Source: Clostridium sp. UBA4108
Lineage (GTDB): Bacteria > Bacillota > Clostridia > Clostridiales > Clostridiaceae
DNA length: 39,839 nucleotides
NCBI GenBank assembly: GCA_002381695.1
Contig: DFXM01000036.1
Coordinates: 66,925-106,763, forward strand
Direction: 5' to 3'
Each line of letters starts with the position of its first letter. The stretch's first letter is position 1. The position numbers and the translations under genes are program-made. A model generated the notes under the pieces. It had not been told where the DNA came from. It ran no database searches and saw only the letters and a list, made by a program, of their open reading frames with translations. This document shows, piece by piece, positions 7,512-15,091 of this stretch.

Positions 7512-8678
7512 TTAGAAATCTACTTTTACTCCATTATATATACAATTAAATAATTTTTTCATTTCCTCTACTGAAATTTCTCTAGGATTAGACCCGGTAC
7601 AAGCATCTGCTATGGCATTTTCTGATATATATTGTAGATTTTTGTTAAAATCTTCTTCTGAAACTCCATAATCTTTTAATGTAGTCGGTATGTCCATAGT
7701 TACACATAATTTTTTAATAGCCTTAGTAAGAGCATCTACTAATTCTTCATCACTATTTCCGTTTAAGCCCATATTTTTAGCTATTTGGGCATATCTATCC
7801 ATGCACACTTTTTTATTAAAATCTATAACATATGGTAAGTATATAGCATTAGCGCATCCATGTGGAATATCAAATATTGCTCCCGTTTTATGTGCCATGG
7901 AATGAGTAATCCCTAATAGCGCATTAGAAAACGCCATTCCTGCCAAACATTGTGCTATATGCATACTATCTCTAGCTACTTCATCTTCATTATATGAATT
8001 AATCATATTATCATTTACCATTTCTATAGCCTTCATTGCTAATGGATCTGAGAATGGTGACCTTAACGCTGCTACATAAGCTTCTATTGCATGAGTTAGT
8101 GCATCCATTCCAGTATGTGCTGTTAATGTCTTAGGCATCTTCATTGCAATTTCAGAATCTAATATAGCTATGTCTGGAGTGATGTTAAAGTCAGCTAATG
8201 GATACTTAATTTTCTTCTTATAATCCGTAATTACTGAAAAAGCAGTAACTTCTGTTGCTGTTCCACTAGTAGATGGTATGGCAATAAATTTTGCTTTATT
8301 TCTTAGAGTAGGAATTGTAAACGGATTTTTTATATCATCAAAAGTTAGCTGAGGATACTCGTAAAATACCCACATAGCCTTTGCTGCATCTATAGGAGAG
8401 CCTCCTCCAATTGAAACTATCCAATCTGGCTGAAAACTTCTCATGGCCTCAGCGCCCCTCATAACAGTTTCTATAGACGGGTCTGGTTCTACACCTTCAA
8501 AAAGTTCAACTTGAATTTTAGCTTCTTCTAGATATTTCTTAACTTTATCTAAAAAACCAAATTTCTGCATTGAACTTCCACCTGTAACAATTATAGCTTT
8601 CTTACCCGTTAAGGTTTTTAATACTTCTAGAGAATTTTCCCCATAATAAATATCTCTTGGTAATGTAAATCTGTTCAT
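7512..8678 (-). CDS. Iron-containing alcohol dehydrogenase (type III)
   Basis: A 388-residue cytosolic NAD(P)H-dependent dehydrogenase of the group III iron family, interconverting aldehydes and alcohols. The dinucleotide loop is GGGSPIDAAKAMW (about 91-103). The metal ligands are Asp192, His196, His259 and His273 (TGMDALTHAIEAY, GITHSMAHKTG, DIPHGCANAIYLP), with the spacing seen in FucO-type enzymes. The middle resembles the reductase half of AdhE, suggesting a butanol or ethanol type, but the substrate cannot be fixed. It starts after GGGAGGG. Two promoters and a Rex-like operator precede it, so control by NADH/NAD+ is likely. Confidence 0.88.
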   Translation of the reverse strand: MNRFTLPRDIYYGENSLEVLKTLTGKKAIIVTGGSSMQKFGFLDKVKKYLEEAKIQVELFEGVEPDPSIETVMRGAEAMRSFQPDWIVSIGGGSPIDAAKAMWVFYEYPQLTFDDIKNPFTIPTLRNKAKFIAIPSTSGTATEVTAFSVITDYKKKIKYPLADFNITPDIAILDSEIAMKMPKTLTAHTGMDALTHAIEAYVAALRSPFSDPLAMKAIEMVNDNMINSYNEDEVARDSMHIAQCLAGMAFSNALLGITHSMAHKTGAIFDIPHGCANAIYLPYVIDFNKKVCMDRYAQIAKNMGLNGNSDEELVDALTKAIKKLCVTMDIPTTLKDYGVSEEDFNKNLQYISENAIADACTGSNPREISVEEMKKLFNCIYNGVKVDF

Positions 8679-8713
8679 AATTATTCCCTCCCATGAAATT
8701 TATTATAATTGAA

Positions 8714-8733
8714 TTAGTTAAAAATATAACTAA
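8714..8733. promoter_or_regulatory. Rex-like operator upstream of the alcohol dehydrogenase
   Basis: TTAGTTA, six bases, TAACTAA is a 7-bp perfect dyad. Its GTTA-N6-TAAC core has the exact spacing of Rex sites (TTGTTAANNNNTTAACAA). It lies immediately downstream of the predicted start of the proximal promoter. Confidence 0.55.
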
Positions 8734-8744
8734 TTTACAACTTA

Positions 8745-8772
8745 ATTATATTACTTTCACAGCAAAATTCAA
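8745..8772 (-). promoter_or_regulatory. Proximal promoter of the alcohol dehydrogenase gene
   Basis: TTGAAT (8767-8772), 16-bp spacer, TATAAT (8745-8750) on the minus strand. The predicted start, near 8738, abuts the Rex-like dyad. Confidence 0.65.
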
Positions 8773-8831
8773 TATGATTTATGGGATAATTGATATAATT
8801 CACAATTATTTTATTATTTCGACTATTTATG

Positions 8832-8860
8832 ATAGTAAATAATTTATATTACATTGTCAA
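8832..8860 (-). promoter_or_regulatory. Distal promoter of the alcohol dehydrogenase gene
   Basis: TTGACA (8855-8860), 17-bp spacer, TACTAT (8832-8837) on the minus strand. A transcript from here would run through the Rex-like dyad, where a bound repressor could act as a roadblock. Confidence 0.5.
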
Positions 8861-8953
8861 TTATTAATCAAAGCATAATCGATCTTTAAAATATTATTAA
8901 AAATAAATTACACCATCACCACTACACATTTCTATATAGGAATAATATGCAAC

Positions 8954-9012
8954 TCTAATTAATCTAATTTTATATTTAAACCTATTTGCATTATGTAGTT
9001 TCATTATTACAA
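8954..9012 (+). repeat. Dispersed intergenic repeat, copy 2
   Basis: It matches 28-86 in the same orientation. The first 26 bases are identical and most differences lie near the right end. Like copy 1, it sits downstream of a minus-strand operon, followed by an unrelated hairpin and then that operon's terminator. Confidence 0.75.
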
Positions 9013-9028
9013 TCTATATATAAATAAA

Positions 9029-9080
9029 TGGCTTTGTTTTAAATGATTGTTGATTTTAGAACTATATTAAAACAAAGCCA
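9029..9080. terminator. Hairpin between repeat copy 2 and the hbd terminator
   Basis: A perfect 14-bp stem (TGGCTTTGTTTTAA at 9029-9042 with 9067-9080) around a 24-nt loop. It holds the same position relative to the repeat as 122-159 does to copy 1, with an unrelated sequence. Confidence 0.45.
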
Positions 9081-9126
9081 AATAAATAAAAGGAGATTAT
9101 GTAACCATAATCTCCTTTTATTTATT
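9081..9126 (-). terminator. Intrinsic terminator of hbd
   Basis: A perfect 21-bp stem with a 4-nt loop (TAAC) directly after the hbd stop. The GC-rich middle is AAAAGGAGATTATG and its complement. It could act in both directions. Confidence 0.8.
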
Positions 9127-9975
9127 CTATTTATTATAATCAAAGAATCCTTTTTTTGTTTTTCTTCCTAATAATCCTGCTCTAACATATTTCCTCAATA
9201 AGCTATGAGCTCTATACTTAGAATCCCCTGTTTCCTTATATAATACATCCATTATAGCTAAGCAAACATCTAATCCAATTAAATCTCCAAGAGCTAATGG
9301 TCCCATTGGATGATTTGCTCCTAGCATCATAGCTTTGTCTATATCTTCTGCACTAGCTATTCCTTCTGCAAATATGCAAACAGCTTCATTAATCATCGGT
9401 ACTAGTATTCTGTTTACTACGAAACCTGGAGCTTCTTCAACAAGCACTGGCTCTTTACTAATACTCTCAACTAAAGCTTTCATTGAAGCATATGTTTCTT
9501 CTGAATTAGCCATTCCTTTTATTATTTCAACTAGCTTCATTACTGGAGCCGGATTAAAGAAATGTAGTCCTATAACTTTATCTGGTCTTTTTGTAGCTGT
9601 ACCAATTTCAGTTATTGATAGTGAAGATGTATTAGTTGCAAGAATTGCCTCTGGCTTACAAATTTCATCTAACTCTGCAAATATTTTTTTCTTTATTTCC
9701 ATATTTTCTACAGCTGCTTCAATTACTAAATCTACATCATTTAATAAATTCATATCTGTAGTTCCACTTATTCTTGTTAATGTGTTTTCTACTTCTTCGC
9801 TAGACATTTTTCCCTTAGCTGCTAACTTTTCTAAATTCTTTTGAATTCCTGCTATTCCTTTTTCAACAAATTCATCCTTTATATCTCTTATAATTACTTC
9901 ATAACCCTTTACAGCAAATGCTTGGGCTATACCAGCTCCCATAGTTCCTGCTCCAAGAATACAAATTTTTTCCAT
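9127..9975 (-). CDS. hbd: 3-hydroxybutyryl-CoA dehydrogenase
   Basis: It interconverts acetoacetyl-CoA and 3-hydroxybutyryl-CoA with NAD(P)H in butyrate formation. The 282-residue protein has the N-terminal Rossmann motif ILGAGTMGAGIAQAFA (from residue 6), the catalytic stretch GLHFFNPAPVMKLVE with the conserved His, the Asn in APGFVVNRI, and the C-terminal dimerisation domain ending KTKKGFFDYNK. In model clostridia hbd is usually the last gene of crt-bcd-etfB-etfA-hbd. Here a 168-nt gap with a terminator and a promoter-like site separates it from etfA, so it is probably transcribed on its own. Confidence 0.97.
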   Translation of the reverse strand: MEKICILGAGTMGAGIAQAFAVKGYEVIIRDIKDEFVEKGIAGIQKNLEKLAAKGKMSSEEVENTLTRISGTTDMNLLNDVDLVIEAAVENMEIKKKIFAELDEICKPEAILATNTSSLSITEIGTATKRPDKVIGLHFFNPAPVMKLVEIIKGMANSEETYASMKALVESISKEPVLVEEAPGFVVNRILVPMINEAVCIFAEGIASAEDIDKAMMLGANHPMGPLALGDLIGLDVCLAIMDVLYKETGDSKYRAHSLLRKYVRAGLLGRKTKKGFFDYNK

Positions 9976-10004
9976 ATTAAAACACCCCTTAATTTGATAA
10001 ACTA

Positions 10005-10042
10005 AGTAGGTTACTGTTATAATAGCCTACTATTATATTCTA
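10005..10042 (-). promoter_or_regulatory. Probable hbd promoter with adjacent dyad
   Basis: Minus-strand TGATAGAAT and the overlapping TATAAT (10032-10042) form an extended -10 region without a clear -35. Just downstream, AGTAGG (10005-10010) and CCTACT (10026-10031) form a dyad with extra TA pairs inside. It could be an operator or a leader hairpin. Confidence 0.5.
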
Positions 10043-10094
10043 TCACAAAACCCTTAATATAAGAAGGTTCCCCGAAAGAAATTAAGTCATAATG

Positions 10095-10126
10095 CAGAAA
10101 AAACTACGACTAATCGTAGTTTTTCT
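10095..10126 (-). terminator. Intrinsic terminator after etfA
   Basis: AAAAACTACGA pairs with TCGTAGTTTTT around a CTAA loop, followed by a T-run on the minus strand. It separates crt-bcd-etfBA from hbd. Confidence 0.85.
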
Positions 10127-10143
10127 GTACTATATAAAGCTAA

Positions 10144-11154
10144 TTAAGCTTGTTTAACTTTTCTAATTTCCTCAGCTAATGCTGGAAGTATTTTAGAATA
10201 GTCTCCAACTAATGCTACATCAGCAGCCTTCATTATTGGAGCATCTGCATCTTTATTTATAGCTATGATAAAATTAGACTCTTGCATTCCAGCTAAGTGT
10301 TGGATTGCTCCAGAAATACCACATGCTATATATACTGTAGGTCTTACAGTTTTTCCTGTTTGTCCTACTTGTACTGCCTTCTCTACCCAACCGTTATCTA
10401 CAGCTGCTCTTGATCCTGCTACTGTTCCTCCGATTGCATCTGCTACATCTTTAAGTAGTTCAAAGTTTTCTTTGCTTCCTATTCCTCTTCCACCTGATAC
10501 GATGAAATCAGCTTCAGTTATATCTACCATTTCTTTTGTAGATTTAACTACTTCTATAACTTCTGTTCTGATGTCTTCTTTTGATAATTTAACATCAAAT
10601 TTCTCAACTTTAGCAGTTCTTCCTGCATTCTTTTCAAGTTTTTCAAAAACTCCTGGTCTTACTGTAGCCATTTGTGGTCTATGATCTCCACAAACGATTG
10701 TAGCCATTAAGTTTCCACCAAATGCTGGTCTTGTCATTAATAAGTTATTGTTTTCTGGGTCTACTGCTAATGATGTACAGTCAGCTGTTAATCCAGTTTC
10801 TAATCTTCCTGCTACTCTTGGTCCTAAATCTCTTCCAATGTAGCTTGCTCCTATAAATACTACTTCTGGTTTTTGTACAGTTATAACATCAGTTATAACT
10901 TTTGCATATCCATCAGTTGTATAATGGCTTAATAATTCATGATCGCATACTAATACTCTATCTGCACCAAATGCGATTAATTCTTTAGTCATTTCTTCTA
11001 TGTTTGTATGTCCAAGAAGTAATGCTGTAAGCTCTACTCCTATTGTATCTGCTAGTTCTCTACCTTTTCCTAGTAGCTCTAATGCAACTTTTTGTAGTTC
11101 TCCATCTCTTTGCTCTGCAAAGACCCAAACACCTTTGTAATCTGCTATATTCAT
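10144..11154 (-). CDS. etfA: Electron transfer flavoprotein subunit alpha
   Basis: EtfA pairs with EtfB and butyryl-CoA dehydrogenase. In clostridia this complex couples NADH-dependent crotonyl-CoA reduction to ferredoxin reduction by flavin bifurcation. The 336-residue protein has an N-terminal alpha/beta domain and the C-terminal FAD domain with VSGGRGIGSKENFELL, VGQTGKTVRPTVYIACGISG and NKDADAPIMKAADVALVGD. It lies 25 nt after etfB and is the last gene before a strong terminator. The ribosome site is GGAGG. Confidence 0.97.
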   Translation of the reverse strand: MNIADYKGVWVFAEQRDGELQKVALELLGKGRELADTIGVELTALLLGHTNIEEMTKELIAFGADRVLVCDHELLSHYTTDGYAKVITDVITVQKPEVVFIGASYIGRDLGPRVAGRLETGLTADCTSLAVDPENNNLLMTRPAFGGNLMATIVCGDHRPQMATVRPGVFEKLEKNAGRTAKVEKFDVKLSKEDIRTEVIEVVKSTKEMVDITEADFIVSGGRGIGSKENFELLKDVADAIGGTVAGSRAAVDNGWVEKAVQVGQTGKTVRPTVYIACGISGAIQHLAGMQESNFIIAINKDADAPIMKAADVALVGDYSKILPALAEEIRKVKQA

Positions 11155-11179
11155 GGTTATTCCCTCCTAATTTTAAATC

Positions 11180-11965
11180 CTAGATGAAGTGTTTTTCTTT
11201 TAATTTAGCTACAGCAACTTTTGCTGCTTCTTTTGGTTCTAAAGTTAAGATTTCTCCTTGACCTTTAGCTTCTTTAGTCATTGATTTCTTAACCTTTGTT
11301 GGTGAACCTTTTAATCCTAATTTAGCTACATCAACATTGATGTCAGCAACACTCCATACTTTGATTTCTTTTTCTTTAGCCATTGAGAATATGTTTTTAA
11401 CGTTCATGTATCTTGGAACATTTAAAGTTTCGATAGCTGTTAAAAGAACTGGAGTTTTAACTTTTAAGTTCTCATATCCATCTTCCCATGCTCTTCTTAC
11501 TTTTAATTCACCTTCTGCTAATTTAGAAACTTCTTCAACATAAGTGATTTGTGGAATATTTAAGTGCTCAGCAATTTCTGGTCCAACTTGTGCTGTATCT
11601 CCATCAATCGCTTGTCTTCCTGCAAATATTACATCATAATCTAAGTTTTTAATAGCAGCTGCTAATGCGTGAGATGTAGCTAATGTATCAGCTCCTGCAA
11701 AAGCTCTATCTGTAACTAGGATAGCTTCGTCAGCTCCCATAGCTAAACCTTCCTCTAGTGCTACTTTAGCTTGTGGAGGTCCCATTGTTATAAGAGTAAC
11801 ATGAGCACCGTATTTATCTTTCATTGCTAATGCTTCTTCTAAAGCATTTTTGTCATCTGGATTTATTATTGAAGGAACACCATCTCTTATAAGAGTTCCT
11901 GTTTTTGGATCTATTTTAACTTCATTTGTATCTGGTACTTGTTTTACACAAACAACTATTTTCAT
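11180..11965 (-). CDS. etfB: Electron transfer flavoprotein subunit beta
   Basis: EtfB is the partner of EtfA and, in bifurcating ETFs, carries the flavin that receives the NADH electrons. The 261-residue protein begins MKIVVCVKQVPDTNEVKID and contains PDDKNALEEALAMKDKYG, the nucleotide-binding GMGPPQ-type stretch (TMGPPQAKVALEEGLAMGAD) and GRQAIDGDTAQVGPE, all typical of the clostridial type. The ATG at 11965 lies 9 nt from AGGAGG; the TTG two codons earlier would be too close. It sits 13 nt after bcd, within crt-bcd-etfB-etfA. Confidence 0.97.
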   Translation of the reverse strand: MKIVVCVKQVPDTNEVKIDPKTGTLIRDGVPSIINPDDKNALEEALAMKDKYGAHVTLITMGPPQAKVALEEGLAMGADEAILVTDRAFAGADTLATSHALAAAIKNLDYDVIFAGRQAIDGDTAQVGPEIAEHLNIPQITYVEEVSKLAEGELKVRRAWEDGYENLKVKTPVLLTAIETLNVPRYMNVKNIFSMAKEKEIKVWSVADINVDVAKLGLKGSPTKVKKSMTKEAKGQGEILTLEPKEAAKVAVAKLKEKHFI

Positions 11966-11978
11966 CTTCAACTACCTC

Positions 11979-13118
11979 CTATTTTAAAACGTTAGCTGCG
12001 ATAACCATTCTTTGAACTTCAGAAGTTCCTTCATAGATTTCAGTTATCTTAGCGTCTCTCATCATTCTTTCTACTGGATATTCTTTTGTATATCCGTATC
12101 CACCAAATATTTGAACTGCTTTAGTAGTTACTTCCATAGCTACTTCTGAAGCAAATAATTTAGCTCTTGCAGCGTCTAATGAATATGGAAGACCTTTGTC
12201 TTTTCTGTCTGCCGCTTTATAAACTAAGTTTCTAGCTGCTTCAACTTTAACATCCATATCAGCTACCATCCATTGTAATCCTTGGAATGCTGATAATGGT
12301 TTTCCGAATTGTTTTCTTTCTTTCATGTAAGCAACAGCTTCATCTAGAGCTCCTTGAGCAAGTCCTAGAGCTTGAGCTGCTATTCCAATTCTTCCTCCAT
12401 CTAGAGTTTGCATAGCTATTGAAAATCCTTTTCCTTCTTTTCCAAGCATGTTCTCTTTTGGTACTATACAATTTTCAAATACTAATTCAGTTGTTGAAGA
12501 TGCTCTTATTCCTAATTTTTCTTCAACTTTTCCTATTGAGAATCCTGGGAAGTCTTTCTCAACTATGAAAGCTGTTATTCCTCTTGTTCCTTTTGATTTA
12601 TCAGTCATAGCAAATACTACAAATGTATCAGCTACTCCTCCATTTGTTATGAATATTTTTGAACCATTTAATACATAATGGTCTCCTTCTAAAACAGCTG
12701 TTGTTTGTTGTCCAGAAGCATCTGTTCCAGCGTTTGGCTCAGTTAATCCAAAAGCACCTAATTTCTCACCTTTAGCAAGTGGAGTTAAGTATTTTTCTTT
12801 TTGCTCTTGTGTTCCAAACATATATATTGGAGCTGCACATAATGATGTATGAGCAGAAACTATAACACCTGTAGTTCCACAAACCTTAGAAAGTTCTTCT
12901 ACTGTCATAGCATAAGATACGTTGTTTCCACCTGCTCCACCAAACTCTGTTGGGAATGGTATTCCCATCATGTTATATCTAGCCATTTTTTTAACATTTT
13001 CCACTGGGAATTCTTCTGTTTCATCTATTTCAGCTGCTATAGGTTTTACTTCATTTATAGCAAATTCTCTTACAAGTTGTCTTACAAATTCTTGTTCTTT
13101 ACTTAACGAAAAGTTCAT
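11979..13118 (-). CDS. bcd: Butyryl-CoA dehydrogenase (short-chain acyl-CoA dehydrogenase)
   Basis: It reduces crotonyl-CoA to butyryl-CoA in complex with EtfAB. The 379-residue flavoprotein has the acyl-CoA dehydrogenase layout: a helical N-terminal domain, the FAD stretch GAFGLTEPNAGTDASGQ, the middle beta domain, and the C-terminal domain with QIFGGYGYTKEYPVERMMRD and the catalytic Glu in ITEIYEGTSEVQRMV. The start at 13118 is chosen because GGAGG lies 8 nt upstream; the TTG start at 13133 would include that site. It lies between crt and etfB in a tight operon and is expected to be under Rex control. Confidence 0.97.
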   Translation of the reverse strand: MNFSLSKEQEFVRQLVREFAINEVKPIAAEIDETEEFPVENVKKMARYNMMGIPFPTEFGGAGGNNVSYAMTVEELSKVCGTTGVIVSAHTSLCAAPIYMFGTQEQKEKYLTPLAKGEKLGAFGLTEPNAGTDASGQQTTAVLEGDHYVLNGSKIFITNGGVADTFVVFAMTDKSKGTRGITAFIVEKDFPGFSIGKVEEKLGIRASSTTELVFENCIVPKENMLGKEGKGFSIAMQTLDGGRIGIAAQALGLAQGALDEAVAYMKERKQFGKPLSAFQGLQWMVADMDVKVEAARNLVYKAADRKDKGLPYSLDAARAKLFASEVAMEVTTKAVQIFGGYGYTKEYPVERMMRDAKITEIYEGTSEVQRMVIAANVLK

Positions 13119-13144
13119 TTTCCATACCTCCAATTATTAACGGA

Positions 13145-13924
13145 TTATCTATTATTAAAATGCTTGTCTCTTTTTTCTAAGAAAGCAGTCATACCTTCTT
13201 TTTGGTCTTCCGTAGAGAAACAAAGTCCGAAAACTTCTGCCTCATACATAACACCACTATCTATGTCCATCTGCATACCTTTATTAATAGCTGATTTACA
13301 CATCCTTACAGCAATAGGTGCATTTTTAGCTATTTTAGTAGCCATGTCCATAGCTTCTTGCAAAAGATTTTCTGGTTCTACAACCTTATTTACTAGTCCA
13401 ATTCTTAATGCTTCCTCTGCATTTATCATTTCACAAGTATATATTAGTTGTTTTGCCATTCCTTCTCCTACTAATCTTGCTAATCTTTGAGTTCCTCCAA
13501 AGCCTGGTGTTATACCTAATCCAGCTTCAGGTTGGGCAAATTTAGCTTTAGATGATGCTATTCTTATGTCACATGCCATAGAAAGCTCGCATCCTCCCCC
13601 AAGAGCAAAACCATTTACTGCTGCTATTACAGGCTTTTCCAACATTTCTAATTTTCTAAAAACTTTATTTCCAAGTGTTCCAAATCCTCTTCCTTGAAGT
13701 GAATTTAACTTTTGCATTTCTGAAATATCAGCTCCAGCGACAAAAGCTTTTCCTTCACCTGTTAATAAAACTACATATACATCTTCATCTTTTGAAACTT
13801 CATCAATTACACTATTAAGTTCTTTCAGTGTATCTGAATTTAAAGCATTTAAAGCTTTGGGTCTGTTTATTTTGATAACTGCTATGTTGTCATTTTTTTC
13901 AAGAATAATGTTGTTATAACTCAT
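13145..13924 (-). CDS. crt: Crotonase, 3-hydroxybutyryl-CoA dehydratase
   Basis: It dehydrates 3-hydroxybutyryl-CoA to crotonyl-CoA. The 259-residue enoyl-CoA hydratase has the oxyanion-hole stretch AFVAGADISEM and the catalytic region GFALGGGCELSMACD (Glu113) and QPEAGLGITPGFGGTQRL (Glu133), so both active-site glutamates are present. The start at 13924 follows GGGGGA; the upstream in-frame ATG at 13939 contains that site. It is the first gene of crt-bcd-etfB-etfA, with a Rex operator and a consensus promoter upstream. It also meets the crotonyl-CoA made from lysine by Kal, so the two routes join here. Confidence 0.96.
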   Translation of the reverse strand: MSYNNIILEKNDNIAVIKINRPKALNALNSDTLKELNSVIDEVSKDEDVYVVLLTGEGKAFVAGADISEMQKLNSLQGRGFGTLGNKVFRKLEMLEKPVIAAVNGFALGGGCELSMACDIRIASSKAKFAQPEAGLGITPGFGGTQRLARLVGEGMAKQLIYTCEMINAEEALRIGLVNKVVEPENLLQEAMDMATKIAKNAPIAVRMCKSAINKGMQMDIDSGVMYEAEVFGLCFSTEDQKEGMTAFLEKRDKHFNNR

Positions 13925-13965
13925 TTTTAATTCCCCCATGAACGTACTTAGTATCGTTTATTATT

Positions 13966-13983
13966 TTGTTAATTTAATAACAA
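13966..13983. promoter_or_regulatory. Rex operator upstream of crt
   Basis: TTGTTAATTTAATAACAA matches the Rex consensus TTGTTAANNNNTTAACAA at every defined position except one. It lies between the crt promoter and the crt start codon, close to the rex gene itself. Confidence 0.85.
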
Positions 13984-13985
13984 AA

Positions 13986-14022
13986 TAATAGTGATTGAAT
14001 CCAAGGACCTCAATCACTATTA
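13986..14022 (-). terminator. 13-bp hairpin after rex, overlapping the crt -10 box
   Basis: TAATAGTGATTGA (13986-13998) pairs with its exact complement at 14010-14022, followed on the minus strand by TATTTTGTTATT. It may end rex transcripts. Its distal arm includes part of the crt -10 box, so the same dyad could also be a protein site. Confidence 0.55.
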
Positions 14023-14047
14023 TACTGTTATTATATATACTTTTCAA
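14019..14047 (-). promoter_or_regulatory. Promoter of crt-bcd-etfB-etfA
   Basis: TTGAAA (14042-14047), 17-bp spacer, TATAAT (14019-14024) on the minus strand. The predicted start is near 14012, which places the Rex operator about 30-45 nt into the transcript. Confidence 0.75.
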
Positions 14048-14143
14048 CTTGATTTGAGAAATTCCTATATATTTTTTAAATTTTCATAAGATTAAACCAT
14101 CATTTTTTAATTTTATTAATTTTATTTTTAAAAATATACCATT

Positions 14144-14785
14144 TTATTCTATTTCTCGTTCGTTTAATAAATAACTTAGTGTCATCAAACTTTCACTTAA
14201 ATGTACATTTTCAACAATGATATCTTCTGGAACCTTCAAATCTATTGGAGCAAAGTTCCATATAGCTTTAACTTCATTTTTTATTACTATATCACACACA
14301 CTTTGTGCTCTATTTTTAGGAACACATATTATTGCAATATGTACTTTATTTTCTCTTAAAAAACCTTCTAATTCATCTATATCCTGAACTTCTACATCTC
14401 GTATTTTCAGACCTATCAATTTTACGTTAATATCAAAAATACCTTTTAAATTAAATGCCATTTTTGTAAACTTTGTATAATTAGCTATTGCTTGACCTAT
14501 GTTACCAGCACCTATAATTACAGTATTATATTCTTTATTTAAACCTAATATTAAGGATATCTGATAGAGCAACTCCTTTACATTATACCCATATCCCTGT
14601 TGTCCAAAATCTCCAAAACAATTTAAATCTTGTCTTATCTGTGAAGCAGTAAATCCAATTTTCTCGCTTAATTCTTTTGAAGATATTCTATCTACATCAT
14701 TCTTTTCTAACTCTCTTAAATATCTATAATACTTTGGAAGTCTTTTAATTACTGCCATTGATATATTCTTTTTTCTATCCATCAT
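14144..14785 (-). CDS. rex: Redox-sensing transcriptional repressor Rex
   Basis: Rex binds its operators when NAD+ is high and releases them on NADH binding, derepressing fermentation genes. The protein of about 214 residues has an N-terminal winged helix (about 12-70, with SSKELSEKIGFTASQIRQDLNCFG) and a C-terminal Rossmann domain with VIIGAGNIGQAIANY (from about residue 89), then FNFAPIDLKVP and the C-terminal domain-swapped helix. Two ATG codons (14785, 14782) follow AAGGAG and either may be used. It stands upstream of crt on the same strand and is divergent from abcF, a neighbourhood also seen in other clostridia. Confidence 0.95.
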   Translation of the reverse strand: MMDRKKNISMAVIKRLPKYYRYLRELEKNDVDRISSKELSEKIGFTASQIRQDLNCFGDFGQQGYGYNVKELLYQISLILGLNKEYNTVIIGAGNIGQAIANYTKFTKMAFNLKGIFDINVKLIGLKIRDVEVQDIDELEGFLRENKVHIAIICVPKNRAQSVCDIVIKNEVKAIWNFAPIDLKVPEDIIVENVHLSESLMTLSYLLNEREIE

Positions 14786-14970
14786 CTTCACTCCTTACTT
14801 AAGTTTCTAAAAATTTTTATATCTTATACTAAGTATACTTTTAGCCTAATATTTAAAATTAATTCTTCTATACTCATAACTTTTATTTCTTATTATATAA
14901 TACATCAACTATATTATACTATAAAAATTTGTACGTATTCTATATTTTCTTATAAAATTCAACATAAACA

Positions 14971-14999
14971 TTGATATTTTAAAAAAATTTCCATATAAT
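14971..14999 (+). promoter_or_regulatory. Promoter of abcF
   Basis: TTGATA (14971-14976), 17-bp spacer, TATAAT (14994-14999). The predicted 5' leader is about 85 nt. Confidence 0.75.
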
Positions 15000-15047
15000 T
15001 TCCATTTATATAACAGTATTGGTTAATATTTAACAAACAATTTAAAA

Positions 15048-15077
15048 CTATAGATATTCATGTTAAAATATCTATAG
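15048..15077 (+). promoter_or_regulatory. Hairpin in the abcF leader just before the ribosome site
   Basis: CTATAGATATT (15048-15058) pairs with AATATCTATAG (15067-15077) around an 8-nt loop. It ends where the GGGACGGTG ribosome-site region begins, so it could affect initiation. Confidence 0.4.
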
Positions 15078-15091
15078 GGACGGTGAATAAT

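Noticed and set aside
9335..9844. 169-codon plus-strand ORF inside hbd
   Set aside because: Antisense to a conserved gene, with a Ser/Ile-rich shadow-type composition.
15020..15036. GTTAA-TAT-TTAAC dyad in the abcF leader as a Rex site
   Set aside because: The spacer is three bases, not the four of the Rex consensus, and the outer bases do not match. It resembles a Rex box only by eye.
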